Below, piece by piece: positions 1-6,990 of a DNA stretch of 39,239 nt. Position numbers and translations under genes: made by a program. This DNA comes from Oligoflexia bacterium. Its GTDB lineage: Bacteria; Bdellovibrionota; Bacteriovoracia; Bacteriovoracales; Bacteriovoracaceae. Position 1 is the first letter of the stretch. Every line of letters starts with the position of its first letter. The stretch covers positions 1 through 39,239 of the forward strand of contig JADGAN010000047.1 in the NCBI GenBank assembly GCA_015231955.1, read 5' to 3'. The notes below the pieces were generated by a model, which saw nothing but the letters and a program-made list of their open reading frames with translations, ran no database searches and was not told where the DNA came from.

Positions 1-123
1 AAATCCATGAATGGAGCAAAATATTTTTGTAGAATCAGAAGTTATTTGATGACTATGAAAAAACGAGGATACTCTCCATTTGATAAACTGAATGTTCTTT
101 TTTATCCAGAACACGCTGAATAG
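1..123 (+). mobile_element. IS66-like transposase, C-terminal remnant cut by the window edge
   Basis: The frame is open from base 1 to a TAG at 121-123. It encodes GAKYFCRIRSYLMTMKKRG followed by SPFDKLNVLFYPEHAE. From memory this matches the extreme C terminus of IS66-family transposases, where a GA..FCRIRSY.ST.RK.G block precedes a short tail. Only about 40 residues are inside the window, so I cannot tell whether the upstream part is intact. The same frame stays open after the TAG to a TAA at 250-252, but that segment resembles nothing I recognise. I see no terminal inverted repeat, and the neighbouring ATPase gene is also broken, so the area looks like decaying mobile DNA. Confidence 0.5.
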
Positions 124-283
124 ATACGATTGTTCTTACCATGTGCTGATGGCAAAGAAACAGCAATTCCTATGTATATTTTAAAAGAAGACGTTGAATT
201 CGGATTAAAAGGGAGACTGTCGTCTCTGAATAAATTGCTTGTTAGTATGTAACACTTCGGGCGAGGGGCAAGAATAAATCTTC

Positions 284-609
284 TTATCTCAAAAAGAAAT
301 CCTCTATAGTAATGGAATGATGAAAATAATCGCTTTCTTTCAAGGCCTCATCTGGTCCTTCGATGCTGATTAAAACTTTTTCTATTGTGAGCGAAGATGG
401 GGCCTGTAATCGCTTTATTTTTTGCTCCATTTCTTTGATAATAAGTATGGAGTATAGGAGTGGATAAACCCAGATTGCTCTAAGACTGTTAAATAATTTT
501 TTAGTCCTCCTCCAGAACTAATTTTAGTTTCAATAGAGATTTTATTTAAACTTTTAGGACCGTTGGCAAGAATTTCAATTATTTTTTTATAACTTCGGTG
601 TTCTTTGAA
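284..609 (-). pseudogene. Orphaned 3' part of the DUF234-type ATPase gene
   Basis: This is the continuation of the ATPase frame beyond its TAA at 610-612. In the same frame it reads FKEHRSYKKIIEILANGP and then GGGLKNYLTVLEQSGFI, which is the winged-helix segment that normally follows the AAA module in ATPase_2/DUF234 proteins. That frame stops at 415-417. One base out of frame, just past a run of six A, reading resumes with KIKRLQAPSSLTIEKVLIS and ends with DEALKESDYFHHSITI and a TAA at 284-286, which looks like the usual C-terminal end of the family. About 130 residues of the PD-(D/E)XK-like domain appear to be missing between the two pieces. I infer three lesions: a nonsense codon, a one-base loss in the A run, and an internal deletion. 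Confidence 0.6.
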
Positions 610-1329
610 TTAAGAGTAAAAAACTTTATCGATCTCATTTAAAAACAGTCCATCTTTGGTTAGTGCTAAACGATTGATGTTTTTCTCAAAAGAAAATGCT
701 GGATTAATGCCCTCTAGATATTTAGGAATGCCTCCTAAAACTAGATTATATTTTAAAATTTCTTTGTACTCTCTTTTTTTCCTTAAGAATAAATAGATTT
801 CATTGGGAGTGAGTGAAGATAATTGCATTTCAAGGTTGCTCCGACCGTAGAGGGCCTTGGATTTAATGACTTGATTAATAATAAAACTAGCAATAGAACC
901 ACAAAGGATCAGCATGCAATTACGCTGCTTCCATTGATTGTCCCAAAAATATTTAATAAGAGAGATAAGTTTGCTTTTTCCATTACTCATCCACTGAATT
1001 TCATCGAAAAAGATGACTGTTTTTTGTTTCTGTTTATCGAGATGAATATTAATAAGTTCAAAGGCCTCTTCCCATTTGCTAACTTTTATTTTTTTCATAA
1101 GGGGATCAGGCGATTGATCGGCAAGTTGAGATACAAAATGTGCCACCTGATCTTTTTCTCCGGCCTGTTCTAGTCCCTCAAAGAGAAGTCGGTTCTTTTT
1201 CTCCGTAAAATGATAAATCAAAGCGCTTTTCCCGATTCTTCTGCGGCCATAAAGTACGACCAAGCTGCTGTCTTTGTGGTGGTATTGCTCTTCTAAATTT
1301 TCTAATTCTTTTTTCCTTTCGACAAACAT
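610..1329 (-). CDS. AAA+ ATPase of the ATPase_2/DUF234 family, N-terminal part of a broken gene
   Basis: 239 residues. The Walker A motif is YGRRRIGKSALI (near residues 27-38) and Walker B with the following catalytic region is TVIFFDEIQWMS. A sensor-type LILCGSIASFI lies near residue 140, and the end, LFLNEIDKVFYS, is where intact members continue into a winged helix and a nuclease-like DUF234 domain. Intact proteins are usually 400-470 aa. The stop at 610-612 is a TAA in a place where the family normally has a residue, and the next codons continue the homology in frame. A GAGG site sits seven bases before the ATG. These ATPases are poorly understood and often scattered in genomes near mobile DNA. 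The ATPase half might still be translated, but it probably has lost function. Confidence 0.7.
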   Translation of the reverse strand: MFVERKKELENLEEQYHHKDSSLVVLYGRRRIGKSALIYHFTEKKNRLLFEGLEQAGEKDQVAHFVSQLADQSPDPLMKKIKVSKWEEAFELINIHLDKQKQKTVIFFDEIQWMSNGKSKLISLIKYFWDNQWKQRNCMLILCGSIASFIINQVIKSKALYGRSNLEMQLSSLTPNEIYLFLRKKREYKEILKYNLVLGGIPKYLEGINPAFSFEKNINRLALTKDGLFLNEIDKVFYS

Positions 1330-1444
1330 TAGGGTCCTCGTGTTTTAAAGTCATGTATCCGCAAGATCACTATGCTGATGTGATCTGTCTCATTGGCAAT
1401 ATATTTTCCTGGAGGCAGGAAAACGATAGAGGGAGTACGAATGG

Positions 1445-2236
1445 CTAAGAATGGTTAGCTGAAGAAAAGAGTAAATAGGCCGCATCCCAATCCAAAAACC
1501 AAAATGTTTGCCCATCTTTTAAAAGCACATGTTTGGGAAGCAAGTTTTTATTTTTTGAATTGCTTCCCAAAACTTTTCTTATAATCTCTGCTTTAGAGGC
1601 CCCGGTCACAATCCACATCAAGTTTTTAGCATTGTTGATCACCGGAAGAGTGAGCGTTACTCGAGGAAGATTGGGTTCTCCACCAAGCGTTGCCATAACC
1701 AGTTGAGAGCTCATCTTTTCTGCGGCCGTAGTGATTTGCGGGAAAAGGGATGCTAGGTGACCATCTATGCCAAGGCCAAGTAAAATAAGATCAAAGCGGG
1801 GGAGTTCTCCTCTAGAAAGTTTAAAGTAGGAGATCAAATCTTGCTCATAAAAAGCAGCGGAAATGCTTGGATCCTCTGCATCGGTTGAAATTGCATGGAT
1901 ATTACTTTTTGGAATGTCCACTTTGGCCAATAAGGAATCGTAAACCATGCGATAATTACTTTTTTCATCGGAAAACGGGACATAGCGCTCATCACCCCAG
2001 AATAAATGAATGAATTTCCATTGAAATTTATGGCGATAAGATTCACTGGCCATTAAAGAATAAATTCCTTTTGGAGTTGTACCACCTGAAAGTGAAATGG
2101 CAAAGCGCTTGCTTTCTTTAATGCTTCTTTCAGAGAGCTTCCAAATTCTTTCCACGACTTCGCCACAGAGATTCTTGTCGTTTTGGGCCACAATAATTTG
2201 CGCCTTATTGTTATTTATATTTATGATAATTTCCAC
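1445..2236 (-). CDS. pgl: 6-phosphogluconolactonase
   Basis: Hydrolyses 6-phosphogluconolactone to 6-phosphogluconate, step two of the oxidative pentose phosphate pathway, in the cytosol. The family blocks are all present: SLSGGTTPKGIYSLMA, WGDERYVPFSDEKSNYRM, LLGLGIDGHLASLFP and RVTLTLPVINNAKNLMWIVTG, with the closing W.LD.DAA. I chose the GTG at 2234-2236 (263 aa). The frame is open up to an ATG at 2284, but that start would overlap zwf by 64 bases and add a non-conserved leader. With the GTG the overlap is 16 bases. The GGAAGGG ribosome site lies very close to the GTG, so an ATT or slightly later start is possible. It is the last gene of gnd-zwf-pgl, so the reaction order in the operon is reversed. 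Confidence 0.92.
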   Translation of the reverse strand: MEIIININNNKAQIIVAQNDKNLCGEVVERIWKLSERSIKESKRFAISLSGGTTPKGIYSLMASESYRHKFQWKFIHLFWGDERYVPFSDEKSNYRMVYDSLLAKVDIPKSNIHAISTDAEDPSISAAFYEQDLISYFKLSRGELPRFDLILLGLGIDGHLASLFPQITTAAEKMSSQLVMATLGGEPNLPRVTLTLPVINNAKNLMWIVTGASKAEIIRKVLGSNSKNKNLLPKHVLLKDGQTFWFLDWDAAYLLFSSANHS

Positions 2237-3780
2237 TCCCTTCCATCTTGTTGGATAAGTTCTTTGGCCAGTTCTGGCCCCCAACTTCCTGCCTCATAGA
2301 TGGGTAAAGGAAGGAGTGACTCATTTTCATCTTTCCACGCTTTTAAGATGGGGGTGATGAACCCCCAGGAAAACTCGATCATATCCTGTCTGGAAAAAAG
2401 AATCGGCTCATTTAGCATGCAATCAAGTAACAAGCGTTCATAGGCATCGGGCAGCGATTTTGTTCCAAAAATATCTTGATAAGAAAAATTTAGATTTACA
2501 CTGGCCATACAGGTTTTTGGTCCGGGATGTTTTGCCTCAAAGGCCAAGGAAATTCCCTCATCCGGTTGTATACGGAAGGATAAAAAATTAGCGGCAATCT
2601 GCTCTTTACTCATGGGATAAAACATGGAGTGAGGAACATTCTTAAACTGAATTACGATTTCAGTTGCAAAGTTTTGCAATCTTTTTCCTGAACGCAGATA
2701 GAAGGGAACTCCTTCCCAGCGCCAGTTATCAATAAATAATTTAATCGCCGCAAAGGTCTCTGTTTGTGAATGTGGATCTACTCCTGATTCATCTTGAAAG
2801 GACAGAACTTTTTTTCCATCGATCATGCCTTCACCATACTGTCCTCGGACTGCAAATTCGCTCAGTCTATCGAGAGGAGTGGGTCTGATTGCTCGCAGTA
2901 GCTTTACCTTTTCATCTCGGTATTGATCAGATTCAAAACGGCAAGGAGGTTCCATTGCTACCAGTGCTAACAGTTGAAGCATATGGTTTTGAAACATGTC
3001 TCGTAAAACCCCTGCCTTATCATAATATCCAGCGCGGTGTTCGACACCCAAGGTTTCTGCTGCTGTGATTTGAATGTGATCAATATACTGTCGGTTCCAC
3101 AGTGGTTCAAAAATGGTGTTAGAAAAACGGAACATCAGAATATTTTGTACTGTCTCCTTTCCGAGATAATGATCAATTTTGTAAATTTGTTTTTCACTTA
3201 AGTGCTGATGGATTGCTTTATTAAGTTTGCTTGCCGACTCCAGATCATGGCCAAAAGGCTTTTCAATAACGACATGGGACCATGGTGTATGATCTGAGCT
3301 TTGGATTAATTGGGCCATGGCAAGGTTTTGAATGATTTCACAAACAAGATCGGAAGGAGTTGCTAGATAGAAAATAATATTAGCACTTTGATTGGAGTTA
3401 TTTTTTATTTGTTGCAGGCGATTTTTTATTGTCTGATAAACTAGCGGATCAGCATAATCACCACTTTGGTAATAATGGCACTGAGAAAATTCTTTTTGTA
3501 ATTTGACGTCGATGTCGATGTTAGGTTTATGTTTATCTGCTAATACTTTAAGTATTTCACTTCGAAAACTTTCATCACTTTTAGGAGTTCGAGCAATGCC
3601 TAAAACAAAAAAATCAGCAGCTAAAAGTTTGTTTTGATAGAGGTGATAAAGAGCAGGAATGATTTTCCGATGAGTTAGATCCCCTGAAGCACCGAAGATG
3701 ACCACTCCGCAGGGATCAGGAGTTTGAGTAAGGCAAAATTCACCATGGGTGATTATTTTCAAAGGTATTTTTTTTGTCAT
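2221..3780 (-). CDS. zwf: Glucose-6-phosphate 1-dehydrogenase
   Basis: Oxidises glucose 6-phosphate to 6-phosphogluconolactone with reduction of NADP+ (or NAD+), giving the cell NADPH. The 519-residue length is close to the family norm. Visible motifs are the dinucleotide fold VVIFGASGDLTHRK near the N terminus, the substrate and catalytic block IYKIDHYLGKETVQNILMFR, then ITAAETLGVEHRAGYYDKAG, and VPFYLRSGKRL. I place the start at the ATG 3778-3780 (MTKKIPLK), which overlaps the gnd stop as ATGA and so implies translational coupling. The longer frame to 3795 would lie inside gnd. It is followed by pgl with a small overlap. Nothing is missing from the enzyme. Confidence 0.96.
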   Translation of the reverse strand: MTKKIPLKIITHGEFCLTQTPDPCGVVIFGASGDLTHRKIIPALYHLYQNKLLAADFFVLGIARTPKSDESFRSEILKVLADKHKPNIDIDVKLQKEFSQCHYYQSGDYADPLVYQTIKNRLQQIKNNSNQSANIIFYLATPSDLVCEIIQNLAMAQLIQSSDHTPWSHVVIEKPFGHDLESASKLNKAIHQHLSEKQIYKIDHYLGKETVQNILMFRFSNTIFEPLWNRQYIDHIQITAAETLGVEHRAGYYDKAGVLRDMFQNHMLQLLALVAMEPPCRFESDQYRDEKVKLLRAIRPTPLDRLSEFAVRGQYGEGMIDGKKVLSFQDESGVDPHSQTETFAAIKLFIDNWRWEGVPFYLRSGKRLQNFATEIVIQFKNVPHSMFYPMSKEQIAANFLSFRIQPDEGISLAFEAKHPGPKTCMASVNLNFSYQDIFGTKSLPDAYERLLLDCMLNEPILFSRQDMIEFSWGFITPILKAWKDENESLLPLPIYEAGSWGPELAKELIQQDGREWKLS

Positions 3781-5207
3781 TGAGAATGCTCCCACTGCGT
3801 ATGGAATTTTTTTTGGGGTTCATCGATGCGTTCATAAGTGTGGGCCCCAAAATAATCACGTTGTGCCTGAATGAGGTTGGCCGTCGGTTGTAGACTACGA
3901 TAAGCATCGAAATAGAGTAGTGAATTAGCGATGGCGGGGATGGGAATAGCACTGGAGATGCTTGCCGCGACCACCTCTCGTGTTGGCATCTCCAGCTGGA
4001 ATATTTTTTGAGAGATGTTGCTATCCAAAAGTAAATTGCAAAGCTTAGGATTTTGTTCAAAGGCAGCACTGATATCTTTTAAGAGGGCCGATCGAATAAT
4101 ACATCCCCCCTGCCAGATTGTGGAAACGGTTTTAAGAGGCAAATCATAGTGAAAAGTAAGCGATGCTTTTTTCAGCAATGCCATTCCTTGGGCGTAGGTG
4201 ATTATGGTACAGAAATAAAGCGTATCTCTTATTTTGGAAACAAATTGCGGGCGACTCCACTCTTTAAGCATTGGCGCTGGCGCTGACGCTGACGAGGGTG
4301 CAGGATATTTTCTTGCAAAATTTACTCTCTCTTCTCTTTGAGAGGATAAATCGCGCATGGCGACTGCGATATTTATGGTAGGAGTTGGAAGTTGTAATTC
4401 CAATGCTGACTCCGATGTCCATTTGCCGGTGCCTTTTTGTTTGCTTTCATCTAAAATTTTATCGATTAAGCGGCCATCGCTTTTATGGTCAGCTTGCTTG
4501 AAGATATTGGCCGTAATTTCTAGCAGAAAGGATTCCCATTTTCCCTGATTCCAATCGTTATAGATATCGTGCAATTCATCGTTGCTTAAACCTAGTCCAT
4601 ACTTCATTAAACCATAACTTTCAGACAACAATTGCATCAGTCCGTACTCAATTCCATTATGAACCATCTTTACATAGTGGCCTGCCGATCCAGCACCAAG
4701 ATAAGCAACACAGGGATTACGATCAACTTTTGCTGCTATATCATTAAAGATGTTGGCGACATGTTCATAGGCCAATCGGTCTCCACCAGGCATGATGCTT
4801 GAACCAAATCTTGCTCCCGCTTCTCCTCCGGAAATTCCCACACCCAAAAGATGCACTCCTTTGGCGGCCAATTCTATTAGTCTACGGTCAGTGTCTTTGT
4901 AGTGTGAGTTACCTGCATCAATGATGATATCGTTTTCCATTAAGAAGGGGTGAAGTTCGCTTATAACATCATCCACTGGCTTACCAGCAGGAACCATCAA
5001 CATCACTATACGGGGAATTTTTAGCTGGTGGATAAAGTCATGCAGTGATTTAGCGATATGAACATTTGGGTTGTTAATTGCTCGAGCTTTCCGTGGATCT
5101 TGATCAAGGCCCACCACCAAGCGATTTTTTTCAGCGATATTCAAGAGCAGATTTTGTCCCATCACCCCTAAGCCGATGATTCCTATTTCACACTGCTGCT
5201 GATTCAT
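3777..5207 (-). CDS. gnd: 6-phosphogluconate dehydrogenase (decarboxylating)
   Basis: Converts 6-phosphogluconate to ribulose 5-phosphate, CO2 and NADPH. 476 aa, the usual size. The Rossmann fold IGIIGLGVMGQNLLLNIAEK is at the N terminus. DAGNSHYKDTDRR, LLGVGISGGEAGARFGSSIM and VKMVHNGIEYGLMQLLSESY carry the substrate and catalytic residues, and QAQRDYFGAHTYERID marks the C terminus. The start is the ATG at 5205-5207, preceded by GGAAGG five bases away; the open frame to 5264 lacks conserved residues. A six-base repeat at 4273-4296 encodes a small Ala/Ser/Pro stretch in a normally variable loop. First gene of the gnd-zwf-pgl operon; the promoter must lie between 5208 and about 5400, but I see no convincing -35/-10 pair. 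Confidence 0.96.
   Translation of the reverse strand: MNQQQCEIGIIGLGVMGQNLLLNIAEKNRLVVGLDQDPRKARAINNPNVHIAKSLHDFIHQLKIPRIVMLMVPAGKPVDDVISELHPFLMENDIIIDAGNSHYKDTDRRLIELAAKGVHLLGVGISGGEAGARFGSSIMPGGDRLAYEHVANIFNDIAAKVDRNPCVAYLGAGSAGHYVKMVHNGIEYGLMQLLSESYGLMKYGLGLSNDELHDIYNDWNQGKWESFLLEITANIFKQADHKSDGRLIDKILDESKQKGTGKWTSESALELQLPTPTINIAVAMRDLSSQREERVNFARKYPAPSSASAPAPMLKEWSRPQFVSKIRDTLYFCTIITYAQGMALLKKASLTFHYDLPLKTVSTIWQGGCIIRSALLKDISAAFEQNPKLCNLLLDSNISQKIFQLEMPTREVVAASISSAIPIPAIANSLLYFDAYRSLQPTANLIQAQRDYFGAHTYERIDEPQKKFHTQWEHSQ
4273..4296. repeat. Six-base tandem repeat inside gnd
   Basis: Four copies of a six-base unit: GGCGCT, GGCGCT, GACGCT, GACGAG. On the minus strand it encodes an Ala/Ser-rich stretch between the catalytic core and the C-terminal helices of Gnd. 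The unit is a multiple of three, so slippage would keep the frame. Confidence 0.75.
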
Positions 5208-5402
5208 TACTACCTTCCAAGGTTGAGTAGGGCCCTTGTAGTAAAAAGAACAAGCGATGCTCAAGGAGGGTGCAATAGCTATACCAACTTAATAAAGCAT
5301 TTTTTTCTTTGTTCTGGTTATTTTCGCCAATTTTGTCATTAATCCAGCTCAAGCTTAAGGGATTAAAGAATCTCATATAATCAAATATCGGGATCAAGTG
5401 AA

Positions 5403-5549
5403 ATGACAAAGATGTTTAATAGTTGTCTTTCGTGCTCTGGTAACGTGCGAATACGCATGCTTGCTTATGATTATTGTAAGAGCGAAGTGCGCGGTGATTT
5501 TGAGCTGGGTGAATTTTATTTTGTCTTTTGCTCAAAAGAGAGTGCATAG
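5403..5549 (+). CDS. Possible small cysteine-rich protein (48 aa)
   Basis: The ATG at 5403-5405 opens 48 codons ending at TAG 5547-5549. The peptide begins MTKMFNSCLSCSGNVRI and ends GEFYFVFCSKESA, with a CxxC near residue 8, another Cys near 25, and one in FCSKES. The spacing recalls minimal zinc ribbons of the YHS or heavy-metal type, but the last expected Cys is missing. The upstream GATCAAGTGA is a poor ribosome site. Its last 34 bases overlap the end of the convergent gene 5516-6067. It could be a real small gene, a decayed one, or chance. Apart from it, 5208-5515 holds only the presumed gnd promoter region. Confidence 0.25.
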   Translation: MTKMFNSCLSCSGNVRIRMLAYDYCKSEVRGDFELGEFYFVFCSKESA

Positions 5550-6067
5550 TTTTTCATGACATGCTCGATGCGATAGAAGATGGTTTCTTCGGTTACACCA
5601 TCGCTGCTTTTAGTTATCCAGAGATCACTCTCTCCTTTGTTGAGATTGCGCTTTCGGATAAGTTGTTGTTGTTTGAAAATAGTTATTTTGGTCATAGGAC
5701 GAGCATCGCTACTGTCGCTATTGTCGCTATTGTCGCTGACAGAGTTTACTTGCAAGAGGAGGTTGAATTTTGATGCTAAAACAGTATTACTGGCACTATT
5801 TATTTCATAAAAATTTTCATCTTCTGTGTTATCAATCCAGCGAGTTTTGATTTGCCCCATTTGTTTGTTAGCGAGCTGTAGCTCATAGCGCTTCATCTCT
5901 TGGATGAGGATGGGCCAGATCTCATCAATTGGCGCAGAGAAAACACGACTAGGAATTGTGTAGGTTGAGGTGATAGAGTTGCTGCTCGTACTGGTTGTGA
6001 GAAGATCAGTGGCACTACTGTTGAAGGCCATTGCAAGCATGAAAACAAGAGTTAGTTTTTTCCACAT
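5516..6067 (-). CDS. Secreted protein, BamC/NlpB-like fold suspected
   Basis: 183 aa with a clear signal peptide, MWKKLTLVFMLAMAFNSSA, and probable cleavage before TDLL. There is no lipobox Cys. A Thr/Ser-rich stretch (residues 20-38) leads into VFSAPIDEIWPILIQEMKRY and QMGQIKTRWIDN. This pattern (prepare domain, then GxIxTxW) recalls BamC/NlpB and related envelope proteins. The middle carries an Asp/Asn/Ser tract (SDNSDNSDSSDARP) encoded by a nine-base tandem repeat. The last third is beta-rich and ends with FYRIEHVMKNYALSF. It stands alone, divergent from the deoxynucleoside kinase gene, with about 190 bases between the two starts. I cannot name a precise function. Confidence 0.75.
   Translation of the reverse strand: MWKKLTLVFMLAMAFNSSATDLLTTSTSSNSITSTYTIPSRVFSAPIDEIWPILIQEMKRYELQLANKQMGQIKTRWIDNTEDENFYEINSASNTVLASKFNLLLQVNSVSDNSDNSDSSDARPMTKITIFKQQQLIRKRNLNKGESDLWITKSSDGVTEETIFYRIEHVMKNYALSFEQKTK
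5712..5738. repeat. Nine-base tandem repeat, three copies
   Basis: Three units of a nine-base motif (CTGTCGCTA, TTGTCGCTA, TTGTCGCTG). They encode the Ser-Asp-Asn repeat of the minus-strand secreted protein. The unit length keeps the frame if copies are gained or lost. Confidence 0.8.
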
Positions 6068-6255
6068 ATAAAATAAAACTAAAGAGGCATGGGTAGCAGT
6101 TAGTATTTACTGTTTAGTATTATAAAGTATAAAGTGGAATGGTGAAAAATGAAAGCTGTATCTAAAGGTGTATTGACAATATTCTTTAAAGATGTCACGC
6201 TCTCCCTAATTTAAAATTCAAACAGTAACCAACAGAAGGGGGAGGTTCTTCGAGA

Positions 6256-6942
6256 ATGCAGCTTATAATCATAGAAGGGTTGATTGGTGCAGGCAAAACC
6301 ACATTTGCTGAGAAGTTGGGAGCGCTTATCGATGCAAAGGTTTACTATGAACCGGTTCGTGATAATCCATACCTTAGTGACTACTATAAAAATCCCAAGC
6401 GTTACGCTTTAGAAATGCAATTCTGGCTCATGTCTGTGCGCTTTCAGCTGCATCAAGAGGCGATTCAATATATTTGGGAGAGTGGCAAGAGCGCCATTAT
6501 CGACCGCAGTATTTATGGTGATTGGATTTTTGCTAAACAAAATTGGCTGGATGGCAATATTGATGATCGTGGGTATGAGAGCTATATTAAGCACCGAGAT
6601 GTGATGTTTCGTTACTTAATGGTACCGCACCTAACGCTCTTTCTTGATGCCGATCCTACTGTTTGTTTAGAGCGTATTTATGGTCGAGGGCGTGATTGTG
6701 AAAAGGGAATTCCCCAAAAATATTTGGAAGGGTTGCATGTGCTTCACCGCGAACTGATGATAGAGTTAAAACAGCGAGGAACCAAGCTGGTACACATTGA
6801 TTGGAACAAGTTTAGAAGTGTGGAGAGTGTGATTTTAGAGTATGACATTCCTTTAAACAAAACCAATCCACTTCATTTCCATAATACCAAGAAGACAGCG
6901 GAAGCAATTGCTAGCAGTAGCAATGCGGCGGTTGTGCAATAA
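6256..6942 (+). CDS. Deoxynucleoside kinase (dNK family)
   Basis: 228 aa. Phosphorylates deoxynucleosides in salvage; the exact substrate cannot be read from sequence. The P-loop is EGLIGAGKTTFAEKLG at residues 7-22. YYEPVRDNPYLSDYY is the substrate-side glutamate block, IIDRSIYGDWIFA is the DRS motif, and ERIYGRGRDCEKGI is the Arg-rich lid. This order is that of dAK/dGK/dCK-type kinases. The start is the ATG at 6256, with GGGGGAGG 11 bases upstream. The spacer 6068-6255 contains TTGACA at 6173-6178 but no good -10 at the right distance. metH follows after 48 bases, so the two are probably transcribed together. Confidence 0.9.
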   Translation: MQLIIIEGLIGAGKTTFAEKLGALIDAKVYYEPVRDNPYLSDYYKNPKRYALEMQFWLMSVRFQLHQEAIQYIWESGKSAIIDRSIYGDWIFAKQNWLDGNIDDRGYESYIKHRDVMFRYLMVPHLTLFLDADPTVCLERIYGRGRDCEKGIPQKYLEGLHVLHRELMIELKQRGTKLVHIDWNKFRSVESVILEYDIPLNKTNPLHFHNTKKTAEAIASSSNAAVVQ

Positions 6943-6961
6943 CTGCAATAACTGCAATAAA
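6935..6961. repeat. Nine-base tandem repeat at the kinase stop codon
   Basis: TGCAATAAC, TGCAATAAC, TGCAATAAA, three near-perfect copies spanning the TAA of the kinase gene (6940-6942). Each copy carries a TAA in the same frame, so the ORF has three stops in a row. Confidence 0.7.
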
Positions 6962-6990
6962 CCTACAATAACTACAGCAAAAAAAAAAGC

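Noticed and set aside
823-1173. Plus-strand frame opposite the ATPase
   Set aside because: Mirror of the Walker-box gene; no domain or start signal of its own.
5188-5409. Minus-strand frame upstream of gnd
   Set aside because: Lies in the gnd leader, overlaps the chosen gnd start, and has no homology features or ribosome site.
6173-6178. TTGACA as a -35 box for the kinase gene
   Set aside because: No acceptable -10 lies 16-18 bases downstream, so not called as a promoter.
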